This document shows positions 10,861 to 21,345 of a stretch of 64,000 nt of DNA, one piece after another. A program made the translations under genes and the position numbers. Every line of letters begins with the position of its first letter. Within the stretch, counting starts at the first letter, position 1. Source of the stretch: Vombatus ursinus (taxonomy: Eukaryota > Chordata > Mammalia > Diprotodontia > Vombatidae); contig NW_020954610.1 of NCBI RefSeq assembly GCF_900497805.2, forward strand, positions 22,644,614 to 22,708,613, written 5' to 3'. The notes beneath the pieces are model-generated. The model made no database searches, was not told the DNA's origin, and saw only the letters and a program-made list of their open reading frames with translations.

Positions 10861-11617
10861 TATTATCAATATAAATCATTCAAACTGATCGCAGAAAAGA
10901 TTGACCTAAGAGGATCAATAGCAACCCCATCTTCAATAAAGGTCTGATCCAGACTTAAGAGTGCATTATGAATACATGCATCATTTCATATGTTCACCTG
11001 TTATCATATGAGCTGTCTGAAATTTCTATTGCTTGCTACTTATAGGCTTTAAAGACTAAAAAGGAAGAAAGAAAACATTAAAAACAAAAAATTAAAAAAA
11101 TTATCAGGAGAAAAGGGTAAAAGCAATATATAAGACAATAATAGATTTCTATGAAACATCTCATTTTCACAGTCTTGTTCAGAATTTGCAAATCAAACTA
11201 GATAGGTACATTTTGAAAAAGTATCATAATTTTGCTAATCATACAGAGAAAGAAAACCCAAGTTCTCTTCAGTTGCCTCTCTGTCTGTCCCAGCAGCAGA
11301 CTAAGCAAAATTAGATCTTATGTTCTTGCTCACCTCCTTGCTTTTCTTGTTCAATGATTTCTCAGGAGAACCAAAATGCCTGAAGGGAAATTCTCCTAAT
11401 TTGTCATTGGCTAATTGCAAACACCTAGCCAGCTGGTAGGTGAATTGGGGTATAGTAATGAAAAGTAGCATTCAAAGTTGAAAAGAAGGGACTACATAGA
11501 AACAGGCAAAAAAAAAAGTGATTTTTGTTGTTGTTGGAGGCATGGTTCTAATGTCAATACCTTCTTAGTTCAAATTCAATTTGGAGAAAAAAAAGAAGCA
11601 CTAGTGAAACATTTAAC
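10861..11617. other. Unassigned stretch
   Basis: A-rich, then mixed sequence. Nothing confidently recognised. The L1 relic may extend some way into it. Confidence 0.4.
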
Positions 11618-11764
11618 ATTTTTTTTCCCACTTGGGTGAAGCAGTGGAAGTTAAGTGACTTGCCCAGAGTCACACAACTAGTAAGTACCATGTGTCTGAA
11701 GCTGTATTTGAACTTAGGTCCTCCTGAAACTAGGATCAGTGCTCTATCCACCAGTTTGCTGCCC
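11618..11764 (-). mobile_element. WALLSI/WSINE-type SINE, diverged
   Basis: 'gacttgcccagagtcacaca', 'tttgaacttaggtcctcctg' and 'gctctatccaccagtttgctgccc' give a full but diverged minus-strand copy. No clear duplication found. Confidence 0.82.
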
Positions 11765-12055
11765 AAACTTTTTTTTTTTTAAAGGAGGTTTACTTTGTTC
11801 TAACACAGAGAGAATATGCAACATGTATACAGTGGTGCTTAATTTGTTTGGATATGCCCCCTGCCCCATATCTGAAAATGTGCTTGGTCCAAAGGTCATC
11901 AGGCCATGGTACTTGTATGGTCTTAGGCTCCAACCAAGTCTGAGAAGCCCAGACTGCTTGTGGTTAGGATTTTTAGTGGCCTTAGGTGGTCAGTTAACTA
12001 TATCAGGGAAACTGGAGCCAATCAAGTCCCAAGGCAACTTTGTCTTCTTTTATGT
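11765..12055. other. Unassigned stretch carrying a long frame
   Basis: A 125-codon plus frame (11739-12116) starts in the SINE and ends in the GT repeat. It has no recognisable domain and is not supported as a gene. Confidence 0.4.

Positions 12056-12091
<36 letters not shown>
12056..12091. repeat. (GT)n microsatellite
   Basis: About 17 GT units with one interruption near the right end. Confidence 0.95.
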
Positions 12092-12094
12092 CTT

Positions 12095-12590
12095 CTTCAT
12101 TTTTTTATGTAAATAGTATTTTTTTCCAATTACATTTAAAAATAGTTTTCAGCATTAATTTTTATAAAATGTTTGAGTTCAAAATTTTTCTCCCTGCCCT
12201 TTGCCCCCTCTCCTCTCCCCATTTCCCATGATGGGAAGCAATCTGATATAGGGTATACATATGCAATCAAGTTAAACATCTTTCCACATTAGTCATATTG
12301 TAAAAGAAACATAACAAAATGATAAAAACATAAAAAAACAACAAAAGTGAAAAGATTATGCATTAATACTCCTTCCTTCCTTCCTTCTTTCTTTCCTTCC
12401 TTCCTTCTGTCATCTTTGCCATTCTGATGTGTGTGACGTACATCAGAATTGTTTTGATTTGTATTTCTCTCATTCATGATTTGGAGAACTTGTATATGAT
12501 CGATTGCTTATATTTCTGCTTTTGAGAATCAGCTAAACATGTTATTTGACAATTTGTCTATTAGATAAATGGCCTTTATTCTTAGAAACA
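12095..12590 (-). mobile_element. L1 3' region, interrupted by a CCTT repeat
   Basis: On minus, the right part matches the C-terminal coding end of L1 ORF2 (the 'tctgatgtgtgtgacgtacatcagaattgtttt' region). The left part matches the L1 3' UTR ('gagttcaaaatttttctccc', 'agcaatctgatatagg', 'catattgtaaaagaaa'). The T-rich end near 12095 is the poly(A) side. A CCTT microsatellite at 12371-12408 splits the two. Confidence 0.65.
12371..12408. repeat. (CCTT)n microsatellite
   Basis: Imperfect CCTT/CTTT tetranucleotide repeat inside an L1 relic. Confidence 0.93.
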
Positions 12591-12591
12591 T

Positions 12592-12842
12592 GCATATATA
12601 TATATATACACATACATATATACATATGTGAATATATGTATATATAAATATAAAAATGCACACACAAACATATGTATGTACATACATATACATATGTGTG
12701 TATGTTATGCATGTACATGTATAGTGCATATGCACTGTTATAAATACCTGGTATATACATATATGTGGTGTATGTGTGTGTGTATATATATATATATATA
12801 TACATATCCATATATACGTGTGTGTGTGTGTGTACTCACACA
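12592..12842. repeat. TA/CA/TG compound microsatellite
   Basis: About 250 bp of alternating purine-pyrimidine (TA, CATA, TGTA, TG) repeats. It generates long overlapping frames rich in Y, I, H and C on both strands (12529-12942), which are artefacts. Such DNA tends to form Z-DNA or cruciforms. Confidence 0.93.
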
Positions 12843-12849
12843 TAACATT

Positions 12850-13180
12850 TTGAGCCCCCCATCACCTGAGAAAGGCCTAAAACCTGGACTAGCCACTCAG
12901 AAGGAAGACATTTTGACCCACTCTGAGCTTAACCTACCATAATGCTTTGCACACTCTGGCATAACAGACACATTTTGCTCTCTGAGTGAACACAAAATAC
13001 CCCTTCCTGTGCCAGCAACTACAATGCCAGATGAAGCTGATCAGGAGCATTCTTTTGTTTATGACTGTCCAGAGCAGGACACCTTGAACCAGACATTATC
13101 TTAAATAGTGGGACTTTTTCTTATCTTGGTATTTTATGGATACATTTTATGCTATGTTGTGATAGGTAAATAGAAAGATG
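12850..13180. other. Unassigned stretch, LTR-like flavour
   Basis: Higher GC than its surroundings. It may be the upstream part of the LTR-like segment at 13395-13600, but I cannot show this. Confidence 0.3.
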
Positions 13181-13185
13181 GACAT

Positions 13186-13256
13186 ATACATGTACATATA
13201 TACACACACATAGACACATATACATACATGCACGTATATGTGGGTATATAGGTGCT
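13186..13256. repeat. CA/TA microsatellite
   Basis: Imperfect acatat/cacaca repeats. Confidence 0.85.
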
Positions 13257-13394
13257 TGTGTTTAAACCCATGTTAATGATAAAAGAAACACAGAGCTATA
13301 ATTTCAATTAACACCTTGACATTCTCTTATCTTATCATATTTACAATCTATCTAATTAAGAAATTCCTTTCTCAAATTATGGTTAACACATATA

Positions 13395-13600
13395 GAGACT
13401 ATAATTTTGACTGACACAGGCAACCTGAGCAAGGAAGGGAGGGAGAGGTGAGAGGGAATTATTCTGAAGATATAAGGTCCCCTTTGTTTCTCTGTCATTG
13501 GACTAATTTTTCACAATGAACTCCCATGCATATCTCTATATGCCTGTTCTGCCAGCTTTGAGAGAAATAAACATCCATATGCAGCATAATTTTGTTTGTC
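13395..13600 (+). mobile_element. Possible ERV LTR fragment (third family)
   Basis: 'agatataaggtcccc' (TATA-like), 'aactcccatgcatatc' and 'agctttgagagaaataaacatc' (AATAAA) are in the order U3, R, poly(A). The same ending recurs at 17393-17512 ('gtataaaactgggc', 'aactcccatgcaatgc', 'agcttgagagaaattaaaac'). Two copies sharing this order support a repeat family. LTR status is an inference. Confidence 0.42.
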
Positions 13601-13628
13601 TTTCTTAAAATAAACTCAGTAATAGTTA

Positions 13629-13693
13629 ACCATATATATGTATGTATATGTGCACATATATACACACATATACATACATATATGTATATATAT
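13629..13693. repeat. TATG/CATA microsatellite
   Basis: Imperfect alternating repeat. Confidence 0.85.
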
Positions 13694-14034
13694 GATCTTT
13701 TCAGACTAATTTGTTGCAAATATTTTTATTTACTGTGCCCTAATTCTAACTAGATTGATCTCTGTGAAAAATCTTTTCAATTTTCTGTACTCAAAACTAT
13801 TTTCTCTCCCATGTTCTTCTGTATCACTTGTTTTGCAAGATTTCCACCATCCATGGTTAATAAATTAATATCATAGTTCTCTCTCTCTCTCTTGGATTTT
13901 TTATATTTGTGCAATTCATGAGTTTGGAGCTTGTCATTTCTGTTAGACTGTTTTTTAGCTTTTCCAGATGATTTTGGAGTCTTTGGGTTCAACATCTTCT
14001 TGTCTTGGGTAGTTAGTTAGTTTAGATGAGGAAT
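13694..14034. other. Unassigned stretch
   Basis: Contains a short (CT)n run near 13878-13892 and a K/N-rich minus frame (13777-13995) with no recognisable domain. Not supported as a gene. Confidence 0.4.
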
Positions 14035-14200
14035 TTATATTTTATTATATGTTATTAGATACACAATAGGAAGCCACTAAAGAGTCCTGAGTAGAAAAGA
14101 AACATGGTCAGATTTGTGCCTTAGGAGATTATTTTGGTACCTCTCTGGAGAATGAATTGGTGAAAAGAAAGGCTAGAACTGAGAGGCTACTGCTGTGTTC
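14035..14200 (-). mobile_element. L2 LINE fragment
   Basis: 'acaataggaagccactaaagagt' and 'aaacatggtcagatttgtgcc' are the reverse complement of a well-known L2 coding-end phrase ('cagtggctccctattgcc'). Ancient. Confidence 0.65.
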
Positions 14201-14724
14201 TATAAAAATTTTAAGAGGTAGAGACCATAACTATCATTTTCTGAAAAATGACAAAAGAAAGAAGCTATAATTACCATTACTATCACTTCTGCTGGTCAAT
14301 CTCCCTCAAAAATCTGACAAATCTCACAGTCAGAATTATATATTTTGCCAAATTTTCAGATAATTTCCCTCTGCCTCAGTTTGTTAGTCATGTAGTGAGA
14401 TTTCTGTTTGGATATTTGCATCTCCTCTTTTAATTGACACAGATAGTTTACAGTAGAAGAGCAGGTATCTAAGTGACAACTGGCCAGAGGGCAAAATGCC
14501 AACTGTTTAGGGAAAAATAAAGCAAAACTCTAGGAACATAAGGCGTTTGAATGCATGGCTTTATAATTGCAAGCAATTAAATGTTGTGATTAAGACAGAA
14601 AAGAAAGAATAATGAAATAAAAACTGCATTGATATGCAGTGCACAGGGTGATAGAAACTAGATAGGTTCTGTAAGATTTGGATGTAAATATGAAAGAATG
14701 TCATGTCTTTGACATGTACTGCTT
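14201..14724. other. Unassigned stretch
   Basis: No supported gene or repeat. Confidence 0.45.
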
Positions 14725-14850
14725 CATAGGACTAAAATTAAGAGTTGGAAAGGACTTTAGGGGTCGTATATTCTAATTCTCTCACTTTACAAATAAGAAA
14801 ATTGAGGCTCGTAGAAAATAAATGTCTTTTTTAAGAGAGAGGCAAATCTA
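14725..14850 (-). mobile_element. MIR3-like SINE
   Basis: 'agagttggaaaggactttagg' followed by 'tcactttacaaataagaaaattgaggct' is the MIR3 3' region read in reverse. Confidence 0.65.
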
Positions 14851-15339
14851 TATTATTTCTGTTTAATTTTTGTGCTGTGTCCATAAAAATGTACTATACT
14901 TCTAGCTTCATATTTTGTGATTATTTAGCATAGGAATCATTAAAAACTATGTGATTTCTTAACAGTAAAAATAATCATATGCCAACATACTATGAAGAGG
15001 CTGTCGTTGAGTTTTGAGGTCTCTTTTACATGAAATTCAAATTGTTTGAAGAAGCCTTAGAAAAGGTGAGGAAATTTATGGTGCTTTTATAAACCAATTC
15101 TAAAGAGTTTTTGGGAGTTCACTGATTACTATTTATCCAGTGAACATAAAATTTAATATATATTCAGGTATAACATTGAGGAAAATATTTAAGAAGATTC
15201 AAAGGACAGCCTCATGAATAACACATTTTCTGTTACAATTGTGGAAGAAGGTTCTTAGGAATATACTTATCAGACAACCTAACCCTAAATATTCCTTGCT
15301 AAACAATCTTGAATGTTATTGTAATAGTTGAAATGTAGA
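14851..15339. other. Unassigned AT-rich DNA
   Basis: Nothing recognised. Confidence 0.45.
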
Positions 15340-15428
15340 ACACACACACACACACACATATATACACACACATATATATACACACATAGAAACATATACT
15401 TGTGTGTGTGTGTGTGTGTGTGTGTGTA
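15340..15428. repeat. (CA)n ... (TG)n inverted microsatellite
   Basis: A CA run at 15340-15358 and a TG run at about 15401-15427, separated by a TA/CA spacer, are complementary. They could pair into a hairpin of more than 15 bp. Confidence 0.93.
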
Positions 15429-15995
15429 TTTGCTTTGAAGAGGAAATGGAGAAATCTAACTAAAATTGTTGGCTTACACACAAATTTAATTTGGGGTTTA
15501 AAAAAATGTTCTTGGAAGGACAAGACACATGTTGAAAGGATTAAAGAAAATATGCTTTGCTTAGAAATTTAGTCTAAATGGAAATCTGGAATCTAAAAAT
15601 ATCCAAGTACAAAAAAAAGTTTCTTACATGTTAATTATTATATATAATATGTAAATATATGTATTTATAGTAATATTCACAGATTATATATTATGGAACA
15701 AGTTGCAAGTTCCTAAAAATGAAATTGAAGGAATGGCAATGTGTTATTTTTCAATGACTTTTCCTTTTGTTGTCATTATTTTCAAGTCATTACATTTTTT
15801 TCTCCTCTATTAAGTGTCTACTATATTGAAGATAAACAGGATTGATGAATATCATAGCCAAGCTTCACAGGAAAATACAAAGACAATATGAAAATACTAT
15901 TTGATTGTTAATATGTGTAAGTAAGAATTCAGAGAAGATGAGACATTTTTAGGGATTTTAAGAATGAGTAGTAATGACCTAGGCCTTCAAGAGTA
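15429..15995. other. Unassigned AT-rich DNA
   Basis: Nothing recognised. Confidence 0.45.
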
Positions 15996-16050
15996 ACACA
16001 CACGTGCACACACACACACACACACACATGCGCTTAAACACACATATATA
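15996..16050. repeat. (CA)n microsatellite
   Basis: CA repeat with CGTG and TGCG interruptions. Confidence 0.92.
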
Positions 16051-16437
16051 CTAGTTAGTTGGTTTCCATTTCTGATGTTTTCTTGGCAATGTCTACTCAT
16101 ATTGCCATGAATATCAGAATATTAGAAATAGAGACTTGTAAGATAATACAGAAATTTGTCATTCACTTCTTCCTCAACCTCTTGACAAGTTTTACCCGAA
16201 ATTTTAAGGAAACAAGGAGAAGCAACAGAAGGATTTAAGTTCAACCACTTTTAAATTCTATTATGAGTACTTGGCAAAATGTAGGCCCCATTGGTTAATT
16301 ACATTCTTATCCTTTTTTGTTATGTACTTAGGAACATAACTGATCTTCTTATTTAGTGACCCCTTAAGACAATTATTAACTTTCTCAGGCAAGCAAGCCA
16401 CTTGCAGCTTTGATTTAGGCCTTAAACCAGTGATTCA

Positions 16438-16608
16438 TAACATACATATGCATAGAAGTATGCATGCATGTATGTATATGCATTGAGATATGTACACATA
16501 TATGTTTGCATATGTGTAAGCAGATATGTATATGTACACATACACATATTTACATATATATTATGTGATATATCTATATCTATCTATCTAGATAGATATA
16601 GATAGTTA
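16438..16608. repeat. CATA/TATG then TATC/GATA microsatellite
   Basis: Ends in a partly palindromic 'ctatctatctagatagatat' tract around 16577-16600, with TATC units facing GATA units. Confidence 0.88.
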
Positions 16609-17149
16609 TTTGAAGGAAATACTAAATGCTTTCATTTATAGGTAAATGAAAATAGATATTTTGATTTTTTTAAATATGAGCTTATTGAATCCCTAAAATC
16701 TATCCATGGACCCTAGGTTGAAAACTCCTGACTTAAAGGATAACTTTGGATTATATTATATGACATAATCAACTTTCTGTCATTGAACTCCATGTACCAT
16801 GTAGGTTCCTGAAAATTCAGTCTAGATTAGTTTCTTCATTCACTCTCCCAACTAAATACTTGTCTTATGATTTTGTTGCCATTAGGGCTATAATGAACCA
16901 GGATAGCATACAAACAACTAATATGTTTTCTGTTGTTTTATTTTCAGAGGCATTCACCATTGACTATGGAGATTCAGACTGACTGCTAATTAACCGCAAC
17001 TTTGCTTCTTTTTTATAGCAATAATTAAGGAGAAGCCTACCCCACAGTTAAAAGTCTATGTTCAGGCCTACACACTGTGAAAAATGATTTCTCTTAGAAA
17101 TCAGTATCTTGGAGACTCAGAGCTTCTCCCGCCCTCAGCTCCCTTCTCT
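16609..17149. other. Unassigned stretch
   Basis: No supported gene or repeat. Confidence 0.45.
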
Positions 17150-17512
17150 AAAGTCCTTTAGGACATTATTGATAATGAGATTGCATTGAATCTCTTTATC
17201 CTAATCAGACCCTAAACCCAGGCTTGAATTGATTTTATCAAATGTAGGGAAGCTGCTCAGGCTTGGGTGGAGACAAATTCTTCTATCTAGATAGCCCATG
17301 GCTAGGAGTAGTAGGGAGGGTGGTCTGATAGGAGGGGTATTTTCTCTGTGTGTAAATGATAATGGGATGATATCAGGCCCTCTTAGAAAGGTATAAAACT
17401 GGGCATCCCAACCTCAAAATCAAGCCAGTTCTGGGTTGGCCCCCTTGGGGGGGAGCAGTTCTAGACTATAACTCCCATGCAATGCATGTCACCAGCTTGA
17501 GAGAAATTAAAA
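17150..17512 (+). mobile_element. Possible ERV LTR fragment, abutting HAL1
   Basis: A TATA-like 'gtataaaactgggc' at about 17392, then 'aactcccatgcaatgc' and an ATTAAA-type signal within 'gagagaaattaaaacatgg', parallel to 13395-13600. It ends where HAL1 sequence begins at about 17513. LTR identity is inferred from the shared order of signals. Confidence 0.4.
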
Positions 17513-18990
17513 CATGGACACACAACCAATCCTAATAGATCCAGGAGAGATAATTTAAAAATTATTGGACTTCCTGAAAGCCATGATCAAAAAAGGAACT
17601 TAGACATCATCTTTCAAGAAATTATGAAGGAAAACTTCCCTGACATTCTAGAACCAGAGGGTAAAATAGAAATTAAAAGAATCCACCAATCACTTCCTGA
17701 AAGAGATCTCCAAAGGAAAACTTGTAGGAATATTGTAGCCAAATTCCAGAGCTCCCAGGTCAAGGAGAAAATAGTGCAAGAAACCAGAAAGAAACAATTC
17801 AAGTATTGTGGAAACACAATCAGGATAACACAAGAATTAGCAGCTTCTACATTAAGGGATCAAAGGGCTTGGAATATGATATTCTGGAGGTCAAAGGAGC
17901 TAAGATTAAAATCAAGAATTACCTATCCAGCAAAACTGAGTATATTCCTTCAGGGGGAAAAAATGGACATTCAATGAGATATAGGATCCTTTATGAGTAT
18001 TTTTGTTGAAAAGATCATAGCTGAATAGAAAATTTGACTTTCAAATAACAGACTAAAGAGAAGCATGAAAAGGTAAATAGGAAAGAGAAATCATAATCAA
18101 CTTACTCAAATTGAACTGTTTATGTTCCTACATGGAAAAATGATATTTGTAACTCATGAGACTTTTCTCAGTATTAGGGTAGAAAAGATGACATCCAAAA
18201 AAAAAGGTGGGTGAAAGAGGATTATACTGGGAGGAGAAAGGGAGAGATAGAAAGGGATAAATTATCTCACATAAAAGAGGCAAGGAAAAAGTTTTACAGT
18301 GGAAGGGAAGAGGGGAGAGGTGAAAGGGAATGAGTGAATCTTACTCTCATCGCATTTGGCTTAAGGAGGGTATAACATACACACTCAATTGGGTATGGAA
18401 ATCTTTCTTACCCTATAGGAAAATATGGGGAAGGGGATAAGGGAGCAGGGGGATGATAGAAGGGAGGGCAGATTGGGGGAGGGAGTAATCAGAAGCAAAC
18501 ACTTTTGAGGAGGGAGATGGTCAAAGTAAAGAATAGAATAAACCAGTGGTGGGATAGGATAGGATAGGGGAGGAAAATATAGTTAGTCTTTCACAACATG
18601 ACTATTATGTGTTTTGCATGACTATACATGTATAATCTTTATCAAATTTCTTGCCTTTTCAGTGAGGGTGGGTGGAGAGGGAAGAAGGCAGAGAATTTGG
18701 AACAAAAATTTTGAAAATAAATGTTAAAAATTGTTTTTACATGCAACTGGGAAATAAGATATGCAGGCAAAGGGGTACAGGAATGTATCCTGCCCTACAA
18801 GGAAATAGAAGGGTAAGGGCATAAGAGAAGAGGGGAAGGATGATAGAAAGGATGGCAGATTGGGAGAAGGACTATTTAGAATGCATGCCATCTTCAGAAT
18901 GAGGTGAGGGGAGAGATGGGGAGAAAAATTGGAACTCAAAATCTTATTAAATTAAATGTTGAAAACTAAAAACAAATAAATTAATTAATT
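17513..18990 (+). mobile_element. HAL1 (half-L1), 5'-truncated
   Basis: Non-autonomous LINE-1 derivative. Starts inside ORF1 with the L1 ORF1p RRM sequence around 17545-17600. A 118-codon frame at 17624-17977 then carries the RRM end and C-terminal domain (KIEIKRIHQSLPERD, RNIVAKFQSS, RKKQFKYCGNTIRITQELA, ITYPAKLSIF). These are the RNA-binding and chaperone parts of L1 ORF1p. Reading degrades after about 17980. No endonuclease or reverse transcriptase follows. Instead a G/A-rich 3' UTR of about 900 bp runs to an A-rich end near 18985. Two successive L1-like 3' termini are visible (about 18660-18765 and 18905-18985). The second HAL1 at 57509-60505 has the same plan. HAL1 elements are known in mammals; they depend on L1 ORF2p supplied in trans. 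Confidence 0.82.
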
Positions 18991-19044
18991 AAAAAGATCC
19001 CCCCAAAAAAGAAAAAAATAAATATTTGTTGAATTGAACCATGA

Positions 19045-19270
19045 GGCATTTTTCTTTCCTTTTTTTCTTGAAGTTTTATTGATATGTTTTGTTTTTACAT
19101 CAGTCATCTTGGAATATGTCCACTCCTCATCTTCCAATTCATTAATTGGAAAAAGAAAAGCAGTTAAGTAAAGCCAATACAGCTACATCTAACATTTTAT
19201 GCAATATTCATCCCCATAGTACCCCAATCCAAGGAATGAAGAGAAAGGCATGTATGGCTTTTTTTTTTAA
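19045..19270 (-). mobile_element. L1 3' UTR-type fragment
   Basis: 'ttgaagttttattgatatgttttgtttttacatca', 'aaagaaaagcagttaagtaaagcc' and 'gcaatattcatccccatag' match a 3' UTR segment of an L1 subfamily I recall from marsupials, in reverse. Confidence 0.5.
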
Positions 19271-19413
19271 CCATTTCACTTTGTAAGACTGAGTTGTTTA
19301 AGCTATGTATTTCTTATTTTGTTTATTTTATGTTTAAGGTAATTACATTTTTTTGCTAAAAATTGTAATATTTCAATTTGATTGAAACACAACAAATTCT
19401 TATCTGCAATCAT

Positions 19414-20195
19414 TTAGCCACTGCCTGCTCTACTTAGCTGCAAATCTCGTCTCTTTCTTCAGCAATTGTAAGGTGGATACCTTTTCCTCGGGGAAGAGAT
19501 ATCCAAGGCTTATTACCTTTGCCAATAACAAAAACGTTTGACAGCTTAGTGACAAAACATTTGCCACTGGCATATTTTACATGGGCAACATCAGAAGAGC
19601 CCTCCAGGATGTTTTTCCTTTTTTGTGATCACACTAATTCTACCAAGTTAGCTCCACCAGTCACCATACATGGGTTACCAGTATCAAACTTGATGAAATC
19701 AGTGATCTTGTCAGCTTCTAAATAAATCTGAACTGTATCATTCACTTTGATGAGAGTATCTGGGTAACAGATGGGGCAGTATGGGTCACCAGATGGGGAA
19801 AACCTTTTGTACCCACAAAGATGTGTTTGACTTTGCACAATTTATATTTAGCCTCTTAATCTGTGATACAATGAACAACTAAGTTTTCCTTTGTCTCGTA
19901 AACTGGACAGAAATGTTTACTTGTCTTCTCAATGCTAATGACATCCATAAAGTCAGCAGGGTATGTAATGTCAGTGAGGACCTTGCCATCAATCTTGATA
20001 AATCATTGTCTGCAGATCTTCTTTACTTCATCTCCAATCTGGGCATAATTGAGTCTGTTTCTCAGAAGATGAAGAGCAGGAGACACTCTCTCAGCTTGTG
20101 GAGACCTGTGGAGGAAAAATTCCTGTTAACTTATCCAGTATCCAGGAGTTTGGAGCTGCTGCAAGCTTCAGATGCTTCTTGGGGCCACGAGCCAC
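19414..20195 (-). pseudogene. RPS4X: Processed pseudogene of ribosomal protein S4, X-linked (RPS4X)
   Basis: The parent encodes eS4 (263 aa), a 40S small-subunit protein. On minus the copy follows RPS4X from the N terminus ([19 protein letters not shown]) through MDVISI.KT and the conserved [20 protein letters not shown] block with FIKFDTGN and MVTGGAN, to the C-terminal [20 protein letters not shown]. The best frame is 19629-19838. About 782 bp spans the whole coding length without introns, while functional RPS4X genes are split into several exons, so it is a retrocopy. Damage: the start codon reads GTG (20193-20195), the frame shifts after about codon 33, and stops occur, including a TAG shortly before the native-position TAA at 19414-19416. 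No convincing poly(A) tail or target duplication. The antisense frame at 19913-20260 is a shadow. Confidence 0.95.
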
Positions 20196-20304
20196 GGGTA
20201 CACTGTATCTGGGACAAAGTGGGAAATTTATTTGGTTGTAGGGTCAGAGGTTCTGTCTAGTTATAAGCTGTGTGCCTTTGGTCACTTCACTTTATCCTCA
20301 CTTT

Positions 20305-20445
20305 AAAATCATAGGATTTAGAGATGAAAGGAAGCCTTAAACCTCATCTAAGCACAATAAATTCCACCCCCCCCACACACACAAAGCAAGGATTTACCAA
20401 AACCACACAGCCTATTAGTAGAGATGAAGACCTAGATTCTTTAAT
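20305..20445 (-). mobile_element. MIR3-like SINE fragment
   Basis: 'aaatcataggatttagagatgaaaggaagcc...aaacctcatcta' and 'accacacagcctattagtag' fit MIR3 in reverse. A C-rich and CA-rich interruption lies at about 20365-20383. Confidence 0.55.
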
Positions 20446-20559
20446 TTTCAATTTAGATCTTGTTGCATTGTTTATTACTCCCCTCCTGTTTTACAGACTA
20501 ATGTTATCACTAATGTCTAGAATATTTTCCCCCTTGATGTCCTTTAAGGCAACTATATA

Positions 20560-20800
20560 ACTTCATTCAGTTTGGGAAGTGGCCAGTACAAAGGCATAAA
20601 GTAAGGAGATGGAGTCCCAGGTGAAAGAAAATAACAATTTGGCTAGACTGTAGAGGACAGGAAAAGGTTTTAAAAGTAACAAAGTTTATGTTTTATTTAT
20701 AGACAGCAAGGAACACTAAATCTATTAAATAGGAGGGTTACAGTCAGTTATATGAAGGATGGATTAGAGTAGGAAAAGACTTGAAGCAGCATGACCAAAA
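20560..20800 (-). mobile_element. L2 LINE fragment
   Basis: 'gaagtggccagtacaaaggca', 'gtttatgttttatttatagacagcaaggaa' and 'gaaggatggattagagtagg' are the reverse of the L2 coding-end region also seen at 14035-14200. Confidence 0.6.
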
Positions 20801-20949
20801 GGAAAACAGTATAATTCATAAATTGTTATTTGGCCTTTGCTTTATGACCTCTATGAAATAGGAATCCATGAACCTATAAAGTAATCCTTTTTCTTTCATA
20901 CAGCTTTAATTGTTAAAAAGCTTTTTTTATGATTTTTTTTTCCCACCCC

Positions 20950-21345
20950 ATTCATTAACCTTAGTTCTGCCTTCCTGCACCAAATGAAACAAGTTGAATC
21001 CTCCTTCCATTTCATGGCTTTTCTAATATTTGAAGACAACCATCATATTCTTTTTCTGCTCTTTTTTTCTCCAAATGAAACACCTGAGTTTCTTGAACTT
21101 ATCTTCACAAGATATGAATTGTGGACAATCATCATCTTCATTGTCTTCTCCTACAAACTTTCTAACTTACCAATGGTCTTCCTAGAATGTGGTGCCTAGG
21201 ACTGAACACAATATTCCTGATATGGAATTAGTAGGACAGAGTACAGCAGAATCCCTATTGCCTTATTCTTGGCTTCTATGTCTCTCTGAATGTTGCCTAA
21301 TATTGATTGTCACTTATTCACTCTTGGATATATGCTAAAAGATTT
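20950..21345 (-). mobile_element. CR1/L3-type LINE fragment
   Basis: 'atatttgaagacaaccatcata', 'acttaccaatggtcttcctagaatgtgg', 'taggactgaacacaatattcc' and 'gcttctatgtctctctgaatg' closely follow the reverse complement of the CR1/L3 3' region. The 71-codon plus frame here is antisense to the LINE and not a gene. Confidence 0.75.

Noticed and set aside
12529-12942. Overlapping 89-104 codon frames rich in Y, I, H and C
   Set aside because: They are translations of a CA/TG/TA microsatellite in several frames and on both strands at once.
16560-16610. A perfect long palindrome in the TATC/GATA tract
   Set aside because: On checking base by base the arms match perfectly for only about 9 bases on each side of the centre before losing register.
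19913-20260. 115-codon plus frame
   Set aside because: Antisense shadow of the RPS4X pseudogene.
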